The notes beneath the pieces were generated by a model. That model was not told the origin of the DNA, did no database searches, and saw only the letters and a program-made list of their open reading frames with translations. A DNA stretch of 64,000 bases from Brachyhypopomus gauderio (lineage: Eukaryota > Chordata > Actinopteri > Gymnotiformes > Hypopomidae): contig NW_027506877.1 of NCBI RefSeq assembly GCF_052324685.1, positions 2,151,264 to 2,215,263 of the forward strand, written 5' to 3'. The position numbers and the translations under genes were made by a program. Of the stretch, positions 13,301 through 24,250 are shown one piece after another. How positions within the stretch are numbered: position 1 is the stretch's first letter; each line of letters opens with the position of its first letter.

Positions 13301-16300
13301 AGGTGGCTGGGGAGAGGGAAACCTGGGCCTCTTTGCTTAGGCTACTACCCCTGTGACCCGAACCCGGATAAGCGGATGACGATGGATGGAGTGGTCGAAT
13401 ACTGGGGAGATGGTACCATCTCTTTTAATGTGATAAAAAGCTAATTATTTTGAATCATTTCGACCATATGTCCAGTCGCGACGCGTTAAGCATAAGCTCA
13501 GGGCTCTCAAGTTTTGGATTCATGTCAGAGTGTGAGAGTTGTTGACGGGGGTGGCGAACGTTAATTATTGGGGGTGGCGAACGTAAGTTGTTGAGCGGGG
13601 TGGGGGTTTGTATATCGCGATCGATCGCCAGTGGAGGGCGACATAGATATGGATCGGAGGTAAATAAACTAGATATTTTTTTCTCGCCGTGTGAAATCGG
13701 AAGTGTGGCGTGTGAGCGTGTGAAGACAGTCAAATGCGTGTGTCACACGCTCAATGCGTGAGACTTGAGAGCCCTGATAAGCTAGCTTTATGGGTGGTGC
13801 AGCAGATCGTTACTTCCAGCCGTGACAACTTTTGCTTGACAGCATTTGCAGTAAGTGACTGGTCCACGTTCAGCCCTATGTACTTCCTGACAACAGACGC
13901 AGCTCCTTTCTTTGGTTCAGAACGTCCCTAGTTTTCAGCAAGCTAGATTTGCGCTCTGTTGCACGTGTGCTTAGCGGCACAGCGATAAAAAGCGTCCCCT
14001 GAAAAACAATTAACAACTGAGCTGCGTGTCGGACATGTTAAGGCTATTTAAACCGGTGTGGCCGGTATATGAAAAATTCATATCATAACAAAAATAAACA
14101 CTGGTTTTCGGTGTGAACACGTATACCGCCCAGCACTAGCCACATCATATCTCTCCGTATCTCTCTCCCTCTGTCCCTCCAGGTTTTGATGAGTTCAACC
14201 TGTCCCTTCATTCTGACATGGCGTCCGTGGCAAAGGCTATGGCCTCTCCTGAGTCGGGCCTGGAAGTCAGAGACAGGATGTGGCTCAAGATCACCATCCC
14301 TAACGCCTTCTTAGGTAAGACGTGTGTTGTGAGGCTTTCTGTAAGAAGCGGAAGACAACGACTGACCACGTGGTCGTATAATCTGTGTGCTGTTTGGAAA
14401 AAAAAATCATCGATTTCTCGTTTCCGCCAACGGACACGTGCCTACACCTTTGAGCATTTGATTTTCTTTTTATTGTGAAGCAAACAACAAATAGGACAAA
14501 ATAACAAAATTTCATTGTGTTTGTTTAACTGTTAACCCTCCTAAAATCAGTACATTGTTGAGCCACCTTGTGGCAATTATTTATAGCTGCAACTCACTTT
14601 GTATAAGTCTCTATCTATGAGCTTGCTACATTTTGCCACTGGGATTTTTGCCCATTCCTCAAGGCAGAACTGCTCCAGGTCCTTAACATGAGAAGGCTTT
14701 TGCGGGTGAACAGCAATCTTCACGTCTGACCACAGATTCTCAAATGGGTTTAAGTTCTACGCTTCGACTAGGCCATTCCAATACATTTACACGTTTCCCC
14801 TTAAACCACTCGAGTGTTACTTTATTTATTGGGCCATTGTGATGTTGGAACGTGAACCTCTGTCCCAGTCTCACATCACTGACGGACGGAAATGGGTTTT
14901 GTTCAAGAATATCCCTGTATTTAGCACCACCAATCTTCCCATCGATTCGGACCAGTTTCCTACTGTTTTCCTACAGTTTCCAGTTCCCTGTTGTTGAAAA
15001 ACATCCCCACAGTATGACACTGCCACCACCATGTTTCACTGTGGACCTGTTGTTCTTGGAGTGATGAAGCGTTTTCCTTGGTGGCCAAAAAGTTTAATTT
15101 TGGTCTTATCTGACCAGAGCACCTTCCTCTATATATTTGGGGAGTCTCCCACATACCTTTTGGCAAACTCAAGACGAACATTTCTATTTTTGTCTGAGTA
15201 AATGCTTTTTTTCTGGCCTTTCGTCCATAAAGCCCAGCTCTGTGGAGTGTATGACTTATTGAGGTTGTACAGACAGATACTCCAGTATCTGTTTGGGAAC
15301 TCTGCAGCTCCTTTAGGGTTACCTTGGGTCTCTGCTGCCTCTCTGATTAATGCCCTCTTGTCCTGGTCTGAGAATGTTTGTGGGTGGCCCTCTCTTGGCA
15401 GGTTTGTTGTATGTTCTTTCCATTTGTTGATAAAGGATTTGATAGTGGGATCATAGGAGATTTGGATAGTTTGTTCCTGACTTGTGTGGAGATCTCCTTC
15501 ATGGTCTTCACAGTGTTGTGTGGTTAGTGATGCCTCTTGCTTAATGGTGTTGCATATATACTTGACAGATCATGTGGCACTTAAATTGCACATGGGTGGT
15601 CTTCATTTCACTAAGCATTTTAGGGGGTTCATTGCAAAGGGAATTCATGTGCACATTCCAATTTTCAGTTTTATATATATATATTTCATTTATATAATTT
15701 CAGTCCAGCTTTTCAACCAAACAAATGTAGACATACAGCATATTTACTAGTCTGTACATTGGTTGGCTATGTTTATACCCAAATTAATCTAAAGCTCAGT
15801 GATTATTGTGTGTGCGTGTGTGTTGCAAACAGGGTCAGACGTGGTTGAGTGGCTCTACCACCACATCGAGGGCTTTCAGGATCGCCGGGAGGCTCGCAAG
15901 TACGCCAGTAACCTGCTGAAAGCCGGCTTCATCAGACACACCGTCAATAAGATCACTTTCTCTGAACAGTGCTACTACATCTTTGGAGACTTCAGCGACT
16001 GTGAGAACTGTGAGTGCTACCAGCTTGCAAATAACTGCGATTTAACGTCTCTTGGAAAAATTTCATCATGTAGCGGTGACTTTGAAGAGAGGAAATGCGT
16101 AATTACCATAACCATTTCGTATTCGTAGAGATTGCTTCCTCTCAGTTCTTGTGCCTCCCTCATTCTCTCTCCGTTATCAGACATGGCCAACCTGTCCCTC
16201 AACGACAACGACGGCTCCAGCGGTGCGTCGGATCAGGACACGCTGGCCCCCCTGCCATTACCCGGGGCCACGCCTTGGCCTCTGCTCCACTCCTTCCCGT

Positions 16301-16481
16301 ACCAATACCCCCACCCGTACTCCGGCCAGCCTCCACCCTACCATGAGCTCTCCAGCTACAGCTATGCCCCAGGAAGCACAGGCAGCCAGCACAGTGAAGG
16401 TAAGACCCTGCTCGCACACCAACGCCAGATTAAGGTCTTGAGCGGCTTACCCACTCGGCTTGATGGTGTTGCAGCAGGGAT

Positions 16482-16552
<71 letters not shown>

Positions 16553-17094
16553 CAGGGAGTCGGAGCAGTGGCTCTACTAGGAGTGAAGGTGAGAGGAGGC
16601 GGGGCAGTAAGAGCGGAGCTGGCAGTACGGTGGCTGGCAGTACCCGCGACGACAAATCTCCGAACGGGGGCGGGGCCGACTCGCGCTCGGGCAGTGGCAG
16701 CGAGTCCGAATATTCTGTGCGCAGCAGCCTAAGGCGGGACCATGGCTCGGCCACGCCCAGTGAGCACAGCCATGCCAGTCAGCGCTCGCATCACAGGGCC
16801 CCACCCCCGCACCTTGCCCCTTATCCACCTGGAATCCCCATTCCCTACAACCCTATGATGGTGATGATGGTGCCACAACACCCACACCCACATCCCGCAC
16901 TGGGAGCACCCCACCCTCAGCTGCCCAACGCGCAACTTCACCCTGGCCTGCCTCCCCCAAACAACCCCGGAGGGCCTCCTGGAGCTCCACCTACTCGTGA
17001 TCTGGGATCAGTCCCACCCGAGCTCACCGCCTCCAGGCAGTCTTTCCACCTGGCTATGGGTAACCCTAGTGAATTCTTTGTGGATGTCATGTAG
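2502..17094 (+). CDS. dvl2: Segment polarity protein dishevelled homolog DVL-2
   Basis: Cytoplasmic adaptor that carries Wnt signals from Frizzled to the beta-catenin and planar-polarity branches. Exons (frame kept at every junction): 2502-2662, 6385-6454, 8992-9137, 9651-9760, 9853-9982, 10192-10282, 10385-10454, 10613-10752, 11180-11256, 11339-11406, 12166-12288, 14183-14314, 15833-16009, 16181-16399, 16556-17094. Total 2253 nt, 750 residues plus stop. The DIX domain fills roughly residues 1-85 (starts [20 protein letters not shown]). A basic/Ser stretch ([19 protein letters not shown]) precedes the PDZ domain at about 250-336, whose ligand loop reads FLGISIVG. The DEP domain lies at about 415-490 ([23 protein letters not shown]). 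The proline/serine-rich tail ends in EFFVDVM, typical of the family. The tail text [20 protein letters not shown] and HELSSYSY fits DVL2 better than DVL1 or DVL3. Exon number and length match the vertebrate family. Introns 2, 11 and 12 carry transposons; the intron 14 acceptor directly follows a (GT)n tract. Confidence 0.96.
2663..6384 (+). other. dvl2 intron 1
   Basis: Large first intron after the first DIX exon. It holds a poly-G run at about 3856-3871 and simple GT/T runs. No transposon ends or exon-like segments were recognised. Reading frames at 3596-3977 on the minus strand are translations of G-rich low-complexity DNA. Confidence 0.6.
7494..8713. mobile_element. hAT-like DNA transposon, non-autonomous, in dvl2 intron 2
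   Basis: A 1220-bp element starts TAGGGTTGCAGCGGTAACCG and ends with the imperfect inverse, CGTTGCAACCCTA. It is flanked by a perfect 8-bp direct repeat, tttccgac (7486-7493 and 8714-8721), the duplication length made by hAT transposases. Subterminal ACCG/CGGTAT motifs are repeated at both ends. No transposase frame is present, so it is non-autonomous. It carries a second repeat (7726-8152) that also occurs at about 32.6-33.4 kb. Confidence 0.85.
7726..8152. repeat. Internally deleted copy of the 32.6-33.4 kb MITE family, nested in the hAT-like element
   Basis: From GCGGCGAAAATGACGTAATC onward this segment aligns closely with 32631-33013, and its end (gcgcgctacggtc) aligns with about 33373-33385. 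The middle part of the longer copy (about 33014-33360) is missing here. Its true ends are eroded, so whether it inserted into the hAT element or was carried along as part of that family is inferred. Confidence 0.7.
10316..10356. repeat. (CT)n(GT)n microsatellite in dvl2 intron 6
   Basis: CT repeat passing directly into GT, about 30 bases upstream of the exon 7 acceptor (AG at 10383-10384). Confidence 0.9.
13024..13395 (+). mobile_element. 3' fragment of a non-LTR retrotransposon (RTE/Rex-like)
   Basis: The segment encodes a short tail typical of fish LINE reverse transcriptases: [10 protein letters not shown] followed by a basic [14 protein letters not shown] stretch at about 13177-13245, with a frameshift relative to the preceding part. 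It ends in a GGATGACGATGGATGGA tail, as in RTE/Rex-type LINE 3' ends. The 5' part is missing, the usual result of truncated insertion. The clade call is from memory and uncertain. Confidence 0.65.
13499..13776. mobile_element. Small hAT-like MITE nested in the 12.5-14.1 kb element
   Basis: A 278-bp element bounded by CAGGGCTCTCAAG and CTTGAGAGCCCTG, a perfect 13-bp inverted repeat. It is flanked by ataagct (13492-13498 and 13777-13783), a 7-bp direct repeat, which fits a hAT duplication with one base lost or ambiguous. The interior carries two copies of GGGTGGCGAACGT, a motif also seen near 24.1 kb and, in part, near 56.3 kb. Confidence 0.8.
14530..15700 (-). mobile_element. Degenerate Tc1-like transposon in dvl2 intron 12
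   Basis: Read on the minus strand, broken frames show Tc1 transposase landmarks in the right order: TKIKLFGHQ after the first catalytic Asp region, a [10 protein letters not shown]-type stretch near 14990-15040, then ENLWSDVKI and [13 protein letters not shown] near 14660-14760. Many stops and indels mean no function. Terminal repeats were not resolved, so the ends given are approximate. Confidence 0.7.
16485..16550 (+). repeat. (GT)33 microsatellite abutting the dvl2 exon 15 acceptor
   Basis: A pure GT tract is followed directly by TTCAG and then exon 15, so the repeat sits where the polypyrimidine tract would normally be. Confidence 0.95.
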
Positions 17095-18238
17095 GGAAAG
17101 CTATGCTGGGTAAATGTGTGTCTGCAGTATGAATGATCTAGAGAGTGAATGACCAAATTGGTGAATGAGTGAAACTATATGTGACTTTTAATCATATTAT
17201 AACTGTGAGCCGCACTCGGTGTGTGACTGAGATATAACATTTGGTATCGAGGCAGGATAGCTCTTTAGAGTTTGTGTCTATTTGTGCTACTAGGAACAGG
17301 ATTTCTGTATAATGCTGGAAGTCTTGCACAGTTCCCATTTAGCACAGCATTGTAAGATGGATTTGATCTTGCTGACATAAAATGCAACAGGGTCTTGCGT
17401 CCCTAATCGCGCTGTTAAAAAGTGTTCCTTCACCAAATATTTCTTGACTTTTTTCTGTAAATATTTTACTAATCATGCAGGGAGCATGATGTTATGATTT
17501 ACATAGGAAAATCTTTTGAGACCCCCTTCTACCTTCTGATAATATTTGTCTTGGCAAAAGACATACCACCAAATGTTGTGATCTCTGAGTTTGTTTTGGT
17601 TCATCAGTTTGTGTACAGCCTGCATCTTTTTGTACTATTGATGGTAATTATAAAATCATGTTTTCTACTGGGCCACTTGGGCTTTTTCAAAATAACTGAA
17701 TTAACACTCAAATGAGAGAATTTGGTTGTTTCACGTGACTAGTAGTTTTGGAACAATGTTAAACAATTAGTGTTTTCCAGATAGAAAAAAGACTTAAATT
17801 TTGTAAAGGACAGTGGATGTGTTTGATGAGGCAGCTATGAAGTGGCATTAGTAAGTGGACTTTTCTCAAATCCTTGCAATTATGCTCCTCCAGAACAAAG
17901 AGCAAAGACCCGTTCTCTGATATTCCTTTGCATCTTATAAATTTGTGACATTTAATGTGAAAACAGGGTGGTGATAATATGAACGTTTATTTACTATTGT
18001 CATTTTCCATGGGGTTGTGGACTGATGTAGATTTTCATTTACATCCCCTATAGTCGTGATTTAATTAAATAAATAAAAAGGAGAAAAACAAGTCCACTTC
18101 CAAACATGTCAGAAGATGTTAGCAGTTAAAATCATGGTACAGGTACTACAGGTACTCTGAGAGGGAGAGCTGATACAAGAACTGGTGCTTGTGCAGGTTA
18201 ACATGGGCTGGTTTTATAATCCTCATATTTCACCTTTC

Positions 18239-18272
<34 letters not shown>

Positions 18273-18413
18273 TAGGCCAACATAACCATTTTTGTATGGA
18301 AATATAGATATAATCAGAACATACAGGTGCTAAATGAAGATGTGTCTCAGAACAGTGCCACTTTTGTGTGACACGTTTTGATATGTTGTCACTTTTTTCG
18401 TACTCAAAATAAA
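17095..18413 (+). other. dvl2: dvl2 3'UTR
   Basis: Unique AT-rich DNA after the dvl2 stop, running to the polyadenylation signal candidate AATAAA at 18408-18413. A T run lies at 18242-18271. An earlier AT-rich AATAAATAAA cluster near 18066-18076 could serve as an alternative, shorter 3' end. The extent is inferred; no transcript evidence is available. Confidence 0.5.
18408..18413 (+). terminator. dvl2: Candidate polyadenylation signal of dvl2
   Basis: Canonical AATAAA about 1.3 kb after the stop codon, followed within 40 bases by a T/GT-rich stretch. No better candidate lies between it and the LINE that begins at about 18.69 kb. Confidence 0.45.
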
Positions 18414-18689
18414 TTTGTAATAGAAATATCTTTTGTGCTGATGTTTGTGCGTGCATGTTTACATTTTTACATTTACATGTGCATGATGCATGTGTGTTTT
18501 AATGGGCTCTCTGTTTTCAGGTTGCACCTTATTCAAATGTTCACAATTGCGCATGATCTGTGATGACGTTGCTCATTACTCAAGAGCATCACTGAATCCT
18601 GCATAAACCACATTCTGCTCTTTCAGGAAAAAAAAGAACTCACAGCAGTTTTTCGTACTTGTAATAGAAAAAGAACAATTTAAATATTG

Positions 18690-20136
18690 TTCAATCAATC
18701 AAATTTTATTTATATAGCGCTTTTTACAACAGTTGTTGTCACAAAGCAGCTTTACAAGTGCCGAGTCCTAGCCCCCAGTGAGCAAGCCAAGGGCGACAGT
18801 GGGAAGGAAAAACTCCCTAGTTTTTTGCATGAGGAAGAAACCTTGAGAGGAGCCAAGACTCAGGGGGGGAACCCATCCTCCTCTGGCCGACACCGGTCAC
18901 CATGACAACAACAACAATTTAGACAGAAAGAAATAAAGAAAAGGAAAAGATGTAATAATGTCCATCATGGTGTAGGCTCATCCGGTCAGGCAGTAGGTGG
19001 CTGGCACTGGATGGATCGCTTGTCTCTCCTCATCTCATTTTTCCTCGAGCAGGCGGGCAGCCATGTGGAGAAAATAAAACGGGGAAAATTAGCTCTGTAT
19101 GAGGACATATACAGGACAGATGAAATTAAACACATTTCTGGAGTGTGGCAGCAACCCCGGCATTAAGTTAGGTTAAACTATTACAGTCTAGCTAAAAAGG
19201 CAGAACCGGAAGGTAACATAGGCTTGGGGGCATTCTGAGACAATGGCATCCATCCACTGCCCTGTCAACAAACTTGAGTGACCACGAGCAGTGACAGGAT
19301 GACAGCACCAGCGCCCCAGTCTACCATAAAACCCTTCGCCTATGAACCCCTGCATCTGTACCTTTATCTAAGGGGGGATGTTAATTATCAAACGCTAAAC
19401 CAAATAGGTGGGTTTTCAACCTAGACTTAAAGATTGTGACTGTGTCAGAGTCCCGTACACATTTTGGAAGGTTGTTCCAAAGCTGGGGGGGGCTTACAAG
19501 AAAAGGCCCTGCTGTTGCCTTATTAATTTGTGGAACTAATAAAAGACCAGCACCCTGTGATCTTAGTGGACGTGGGGGTTCATGGTAGGAAATAAGTTCC
19601 TGGAGGTATTCAGGAGCAAGCCCGTGCAGTGCTTTAAAAGTTAATTATAGAATTTTAAAATCAATACGGAATTTAACTGGGAGCCAATGCAGGGCTGATA
19701 GGACTGGTCTAATATGCTGAAATTTTCTAGTTCTGGTCAGAACTCTGGCTGCGGCATTTTGAACTATTTGAAGTTTATTTAGATTCCTATTTGAACATCC
19801 TGACAGTAGTGCATTGCAGTAGTTTAATCTAGAGCTAACAAAGGCGTGCACCAATTTTTCTGCATCATCCTGTGATAATGCATTTCTTAACTTGGCAATG
19901 TTGCGTAGATGTAGAGAAGCTATCCTAGTAGTATTATCTATATATTTATCAAATGATAGGTCGGAGTCGAGTATGACGCCTAGGTTTTTGGCTACTGTAC
20001 CAGGTGTAATGGGGTAGTCTGCAAGATTAAGCATATTGTTGCTAAATTCTTCAAGATTACTTGCCTGTAATATCTGTCTAAAATAATACCTTGTTTGACC
20101 AGTATGAACTGTAGTGTGTACAAAAAAAAAGAACAA
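18690..20136 (-). mobile_element. CR1/L2-type LINE 3' portion
   Basis: The minus-strand frame at 19645-20136 (163 residues) is the C-terminal part of a non-LTR reverse transcriptase: NLGVILDSDLSF, HLRNIAKLRNALS and SSRLNYCNALLSG are family landmarks. After one in-frame stop the same frame continues through the usual tail (KALHGLAPEYL, PQLWNNLPKCVRDS, FKSRLKTHLFGLAF) near 19.4-19.65 kb. The noncoding 3' region follows, with the TTTATTTATATAGCGCTTTT block common in fish at about 18.7 kb. The 5' end is truncated and the copy is inactive. Confidence 0.85.
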
Positions 20137-20528
20137 TGTACTTGAAACATTTATGCAGTAGAAAGTTAATAGATAACAAAAACTAACCGACTATGTAATA
20201 AGGTAGTGAGGCACACTTTTTGTCTTCAGCTGTAAACATATCTTTAGCAAAGGACATGCTTGTGTTTGTCAGCTATCCTGTTTAATCCAGTTTTATCCTG
20301 TTTGAATGTCTTGCAGAGCAATGCTTAATGTTCTTGTGAACTCTGTAGTTATAAAACTATTTTGTTTGTTTGTTTATCGTTGGCACGTTTTAGGCATATG
20401 TTTGGGGCCACTAGTACCGTACACAGCTGAGAAGTTGATCATGGCAGCAGCAGGAGTTGTGTTTAACTGTTCAACTCTAAGATAATATAACTATAAATTC
20501 CACTCCAATACTAATTTTTATATATACA

Positions 20529-21040
20529 CACTCAATGGCCACTTTATTAGGTACACCTTGCTAGTACTGGGTAGGACCACCTTTTGCCTTCAGAACTACC
20601 TTAATCCTTCGTGGCATAGATTCAACAAGGTGCTGGAAACCTTCCTCAGAGTCTGGTTTATATTGACATAACATCCTGCAGTTGCTGAAGATTTGTTGGC
20701 TGCACATCCATGATGCGAATCTCCTGTTCCACCACATCCCAAAGGTGCTGTATTGGATTGAGATCTGTTGACTATGGAGGCCATTCAAGCACAGAAACCA
20801 GTCTGAGATGATTCACACTTTATGACATGGTGTGTTGTCCCGCTGTAAGTAGCCATCAGAAGATGGGTACACTGTAGTCATAAGGGGATGGACATGGTCA
20901 GCAACAATACTCAGGTAGGCTGTGGCATTCACAAAATACTCTAATGGGCCCAAAGTGTGTCAGGAAAACATCCCCCACACCATTGCATCACCACCACTAG
21001 CCTGAACCGTTGATACAAGCCAGGTAGAATCCATGCTTTT
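20529..21040 (-). mobile_element. Truncated Tc1-like transposon
   Basis: It begins with CACTCAATGGCCACTTTATT, a terminal sequence I recognise from a widespread fish Tc1-like family. Read on the minus strand it shows the transposase C-terminus in shifted frames, including ESMPRRIKVVLKAKGG ending just inside the terminal repeat at about 20.57 kb. Only the 3' half is present; the far end near 21.04 kb is approximate. Confidence 0.7.
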
Positions 21041-21162
21041 ATTTTGTTGAAAAAGCCACGTTCAAAGTAACTTAAGTTACCTCTCTTCCCCATTCTGATC
21101 GCCATGGCCATTGGCCATGTCTACATGCCTAAATTCATTGAGTTACTACAATGTGATTGGGT

Positions 21163-21164
<2 letters not shown>

Positions 21165-21207
<43 letters not shown>
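21165..21207. repeat. (AT)n microsatellite at the Tc1 insertion point
   Basis: Alternating AT run immediately left of the Tc1 element at 21208. TATATA follows the element on the right, so Tc1 probably inserted into this TA-rich target. Confidence 0.9.
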
Positions 21208-21210
<3 letters not shown>

Positions 21211-22826
21211 TTGTGATCAAATTTATTCAACCCCCAATGCTGCGAAGGGTTTTATGGAATTCAGTGCACATTTGTAATTGTGTTCATAATGAAATCTTAC
21301 AAGGACTTGTTAAAGAACTAAATGCAACTAAGATAGCATCAATTTTTTTTGTCATAAAGTATTAAATGGCCTTTTTGTGATTTCTTCATTGACACAATTA
21401 TTCAACCCCTTTACGACTACCACTCCTAAGAACAGAGGTTCATTCCAGTGTTTTCCATCAGGTATTGAAAACATCTGTGGATGTCAACGAGCAGCAATCA
21501 AGCATGATAAGCACCAATTAGGCAGATTTAAAAGGACTGTGATACTCAGCTCCTTCTAGACATCTACTGGTGTGTTTCCAAGCATGGTGAAGGCAAGAGA
21601 ATGGTCCCAGAAGACAAGAGAAGAGGTTATTGCTCTTCACAAGAATGGCAATGGATATAAAAAGATTGCGAAGTTGTTAAATATTCCAAGAGACACTATC
21701 GGAAGTATCATTCGCAAGTTCAAGTTAAAGGGCACAGTGGAAACGTTACCTGGTCGTGGCAGAAAGAAGATCCTGACCGCGACTGCTGTGCGCTACCTGA
21801 AGTGTAATGTGGAGAAAAATCCCCGCGTGACTGCTAAGGAACTGAAAAAAGACCTGTCAGATGTGGGCACTGAAGTTTCAGCTCAGACAATAAGGCGCGC
21901 ACTGCATAACGAAGACCTCCATGCCAGAACGCCCAGACGCACCCCCTTGCTGACTCCAAAGAACAAGAAAAGTCGACTAAAAGTATGCCAAAAGTCATGT
22001 GGACAAGCCACAAAGGTTTTGGAACAGTGTACTGTGGTCAGATGAAACTAAATTAGAACTGTTTGGGACAATGGACCAGCGCTATGTTTGGAGAAGGAAG
22101 AACCAGGCTTATGAACAAAAGAACACCTTGCCTACTGTGAAGCATGGCGGGGGGTCAATTATGCTTTGGGGCTGTTTTGCTTCCAATGGTACAGGAAAGC
22201 TTCAACGTGTGCAGGATACCATGAATTCCCTTCAGTACCAGGAGATCTTGGAGGAAAATGTGATGGAGTCAGTCACAAACCTGCGGCTTGGGAGACGTTG
22301 GACCTTCCAACAGGACAATGATCCGAAGCACACATCCAAGTCCACTAGAGCATGGTTGAACATGAAAGGCTGGAACATTCTAGAGTGGCCATCGCAATCA
22401 CCAGACTTAAATCCAATTGAGAACCTCTGGTGGGACCTAAAGAAGGCAGTTGCAGTGCGCAAGCCTAAGAATGTGACTGAACTGGAGGCTTTTGCCCATG
22501 AAGAATGGGCTAAGATACCCATAGGTCGCTGCAAGACACTTGTGTCAAGCTATGCTTCACGCTTGAAAGCTGTCATAACTGGAAAAGGATGTTGTACTAA
22601 GTACTAAAAAATAATGTCACTAGGGGGTTGAATAAAACTGATAATGATGTGAGCACAGTAAAGACATTTGTGGTTATTCCATCATAAATATTATGTTATG
22701 TTTGTCTAATTTATAAGTGCCTCTTTGATATAATTGTAAATAAGATGACTGAAATGATCAAAATCAATGTCAAACTGGCCAAAACACTTTATTTCAGTGG
22801 GGGTTGAATAAATTTGATCACAACTG
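21208..22826 (+). mobile_element. Near-complete Tc1 transposon
   Basis: A 1619-bp element with terminal inverted repeats beginning CAGTTGTGATCAAATTTATT on both ends (right end read on the minus strand), flanked by TA on each side as Tc1/mariner elements require. It contains one transposase gene spanning most of its length (see the separate entry). It abuts another Tc1-like fragment on the right. Confidence 0.93.
21584..22607 (+). pseudogene. Tc1 transposase, broken by one frameshift
   Basis: The N-terminal part (start at 21584) carries a helix-turn-helix DNA-binding region (WSQKTREEVIALHKNG, then IAKLLNIPRDTIGSIIRKF) and a GRGRKK basic link. The catalytic half is in another frame, with the frame change at about 21985-21998, consistent with a single-base indel. 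The catalytic triad is all present: Asp in WSDETK (codon at 22041), Asp in FQQDNDPKH, Glu in [11 protein letters not shown]. The last two are separated by 34 residues, the DD34E signature of Tc1. The C-terminus is intact (KGCCTKY). Apart from the frame change I see no stop, so this copy is young or well preserved. It would bind the terminal repeats and cut and paste the element. Confidence 0.88.
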
Positions 22827-22831
22827 TATAT

Positions 22832-23390
22832 ACTGCTCAAAAAAATAAAGGGAACACTCAAATAACACATCCTAGATCTGAATGAATGAAATATTCTCAT
22901 TGAATACTTTGTTCTGTACAAAGTTGAATGTGCTGACAACAAAATCACACAAAAATCATCAATGGAAATCAAATTTATTAACCAATGGAGGCCTGGATTT
23001 GGAGCCACACACAAAATAAAAGTGGAAAAACACACTACAAGCTGATCCAACTTTGATGTAATGTCCTTAAAACAAGTCAAAATGAGGCTCAGTATTGTGT
23101 GTGGGCTCTACGTGCCTGTATGACCTCCCTACAACGCCTGGGCATGCTCCTGATGAGGTGGCAGATGGTCTCCTGAGGGATCTCCTCCCAGACCTGGACT
23201 AAAGCATCCGCCAACTCCTGGACAATCTGTGGTGCATCGTGACGTTGGTGGATGGAGCGAGACATGATGTCCCAGATGTGCTCAATCGGATTCAGGTCTG
23301 GGGAACAGGCGGGCCAGTCCATAGCTTCAATGCCTTCATCTTGCAGGAACTGCTGACACACTCCAGCCAACAGCAGGTTGAAGATCTCCA
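22832..23390 (-). mobile_element. 3' part of a second Tc1-like transposon
   Basis: It starts with ACTGCTCAAAAAAATAAAGG, the terminal repeat of a common fish Tc1-like family. The minus-strand frame at 23089 to about 23390 encodes the transposase C-terminus: DWPACSPDLNPIEHIWD contains the third catalytic Glu, and the end reads RRAHTQY. Upstream homology stops near 23.39 kb, so roughly the 5' two thirds is missing. It begins within 6 bases of the end of the preceding Tc1 element. Confidence 0.82.
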
Positions 23391-24053
23391 CCTTCACAAT
23401 GGGGAAACATGCACACACAAGTTAAGACCATATGCCCGCAATATACATTTGCCAAGTCAAATGATGGACATTTTCACAGGACTGTTGTGAAGGTTCTGCA
23501 TGAGCTTGGATGAAGTGGCTTGGACAGACCAGGCCGGGCAGTGAGGGATGTAACGTGATGAGCAGGGTTTCTCTGGAGCACTCACATCACACTCATTACA
23601 ATAGTATGCTGGCTTATCTTTCACTCTGCTCTGGTAGGAGATCTTCTTCCCTTCTGCTCACCTGCACAGCCTCCTCTTCCTCAGCTCTGCGTGAGGAGTG
23701 CATCGCCGTGGGAGGAGAACAAACATACCAGCGTGGTGAAGCTCATACAGGTCAGTCTGAGCCACCGGAGCAGGAGAAGCACCATGGACATGGGGGTCAA
23801 TCTGATGGATTATGGTTCACCTGTGAATAATCTGTATGATGTATATAATTCCTAATTTCATGGTCTAATGGTTTTCTTACAAATTTTCCAGCACTAGCGA
23901 GTTCCAGTGTGTGTTCTGCAAGTATTGATTTGAAATCCCACTTCAATTGACTTTTTTTTTTTTTTTGGTAGATTTTCTCTTTGTCTTTTGTCATACTTTT
24001 TTTTAACAAATGGTTTATAAGGTCACATATTATGCTACTCTGTCCTACTCAGG
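23391..24053. other. Intergenic DNA between Tc1 remnants and klhl10
   Basis: The reading frame at 23510-23830 on the plus strand has no recognisable domain, and flanking splice signals do not give a convincing exon chain. A T run lies at about 23950-23968. I cannot assign anything here. Confidence 0.5.
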
Positions 24054-24250
24054 GCCGGCGCCGAACATATACAGTGGGGGGGCGTCAGAAAATTTTGGGG
24101 TGGCGAACGTCAGTTGTTGAGCTGGAGGGTGGCGTGTAACGATTGTTGAGCGGGCGAGGGGGTGCCATGTAGCGATTGTTGTAAAATAAATGGGTCTTAT
24201 TATTTACATTGAGGGGGCGATGCCCCCTTTCACACCCCCCCCCCCCCCCC
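24054..24250. repeat. G-rich hAT-like repeat fragment
   Basis: It begins GGGCCGGCGCCGAACATATA, carries GGGTGGCGAACGTCAGTTGT at about 24099 and further GTTGAGC units, and ends in a long C run (24236-24252). The core motif is shared with the small element at 13.5 kb. No terminal repeat pair or target duplication could be fixed, so boundaries are approximate. Confidence 0.5.

Larger units (their letters stand above)
12516..14138. mobile_element. hAT-like element in dvl2 intron 11, with two younger insertions
   Basis: The left end TAGTGCTGGGTGGTAT and the right end ATACCGCCCAGCACTA are inverted repeats differing by one base. Flanking 8-mers gccccgtc and gccacatc agree at six of eight positions, a decayed 8-bp target duplication. 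The 1623-bp body has no transposase frame. It contains a LINE fragment (about 13024-13395) and a complete small element (13499-13776), so it is the oldest layer of this nest. Confidence 0.75.

Noticed and set aside
16487-16754. Frames made of CVCVCV or THTHTH runs, here and at other microsatellites
   Set aside because: Translation of GT/CA repeats, not protein genes.
23510-23830. 106-residue plus-strand frame as a gene
   Set aside because: No domain, composition like noncoding DNA, no splice partners.
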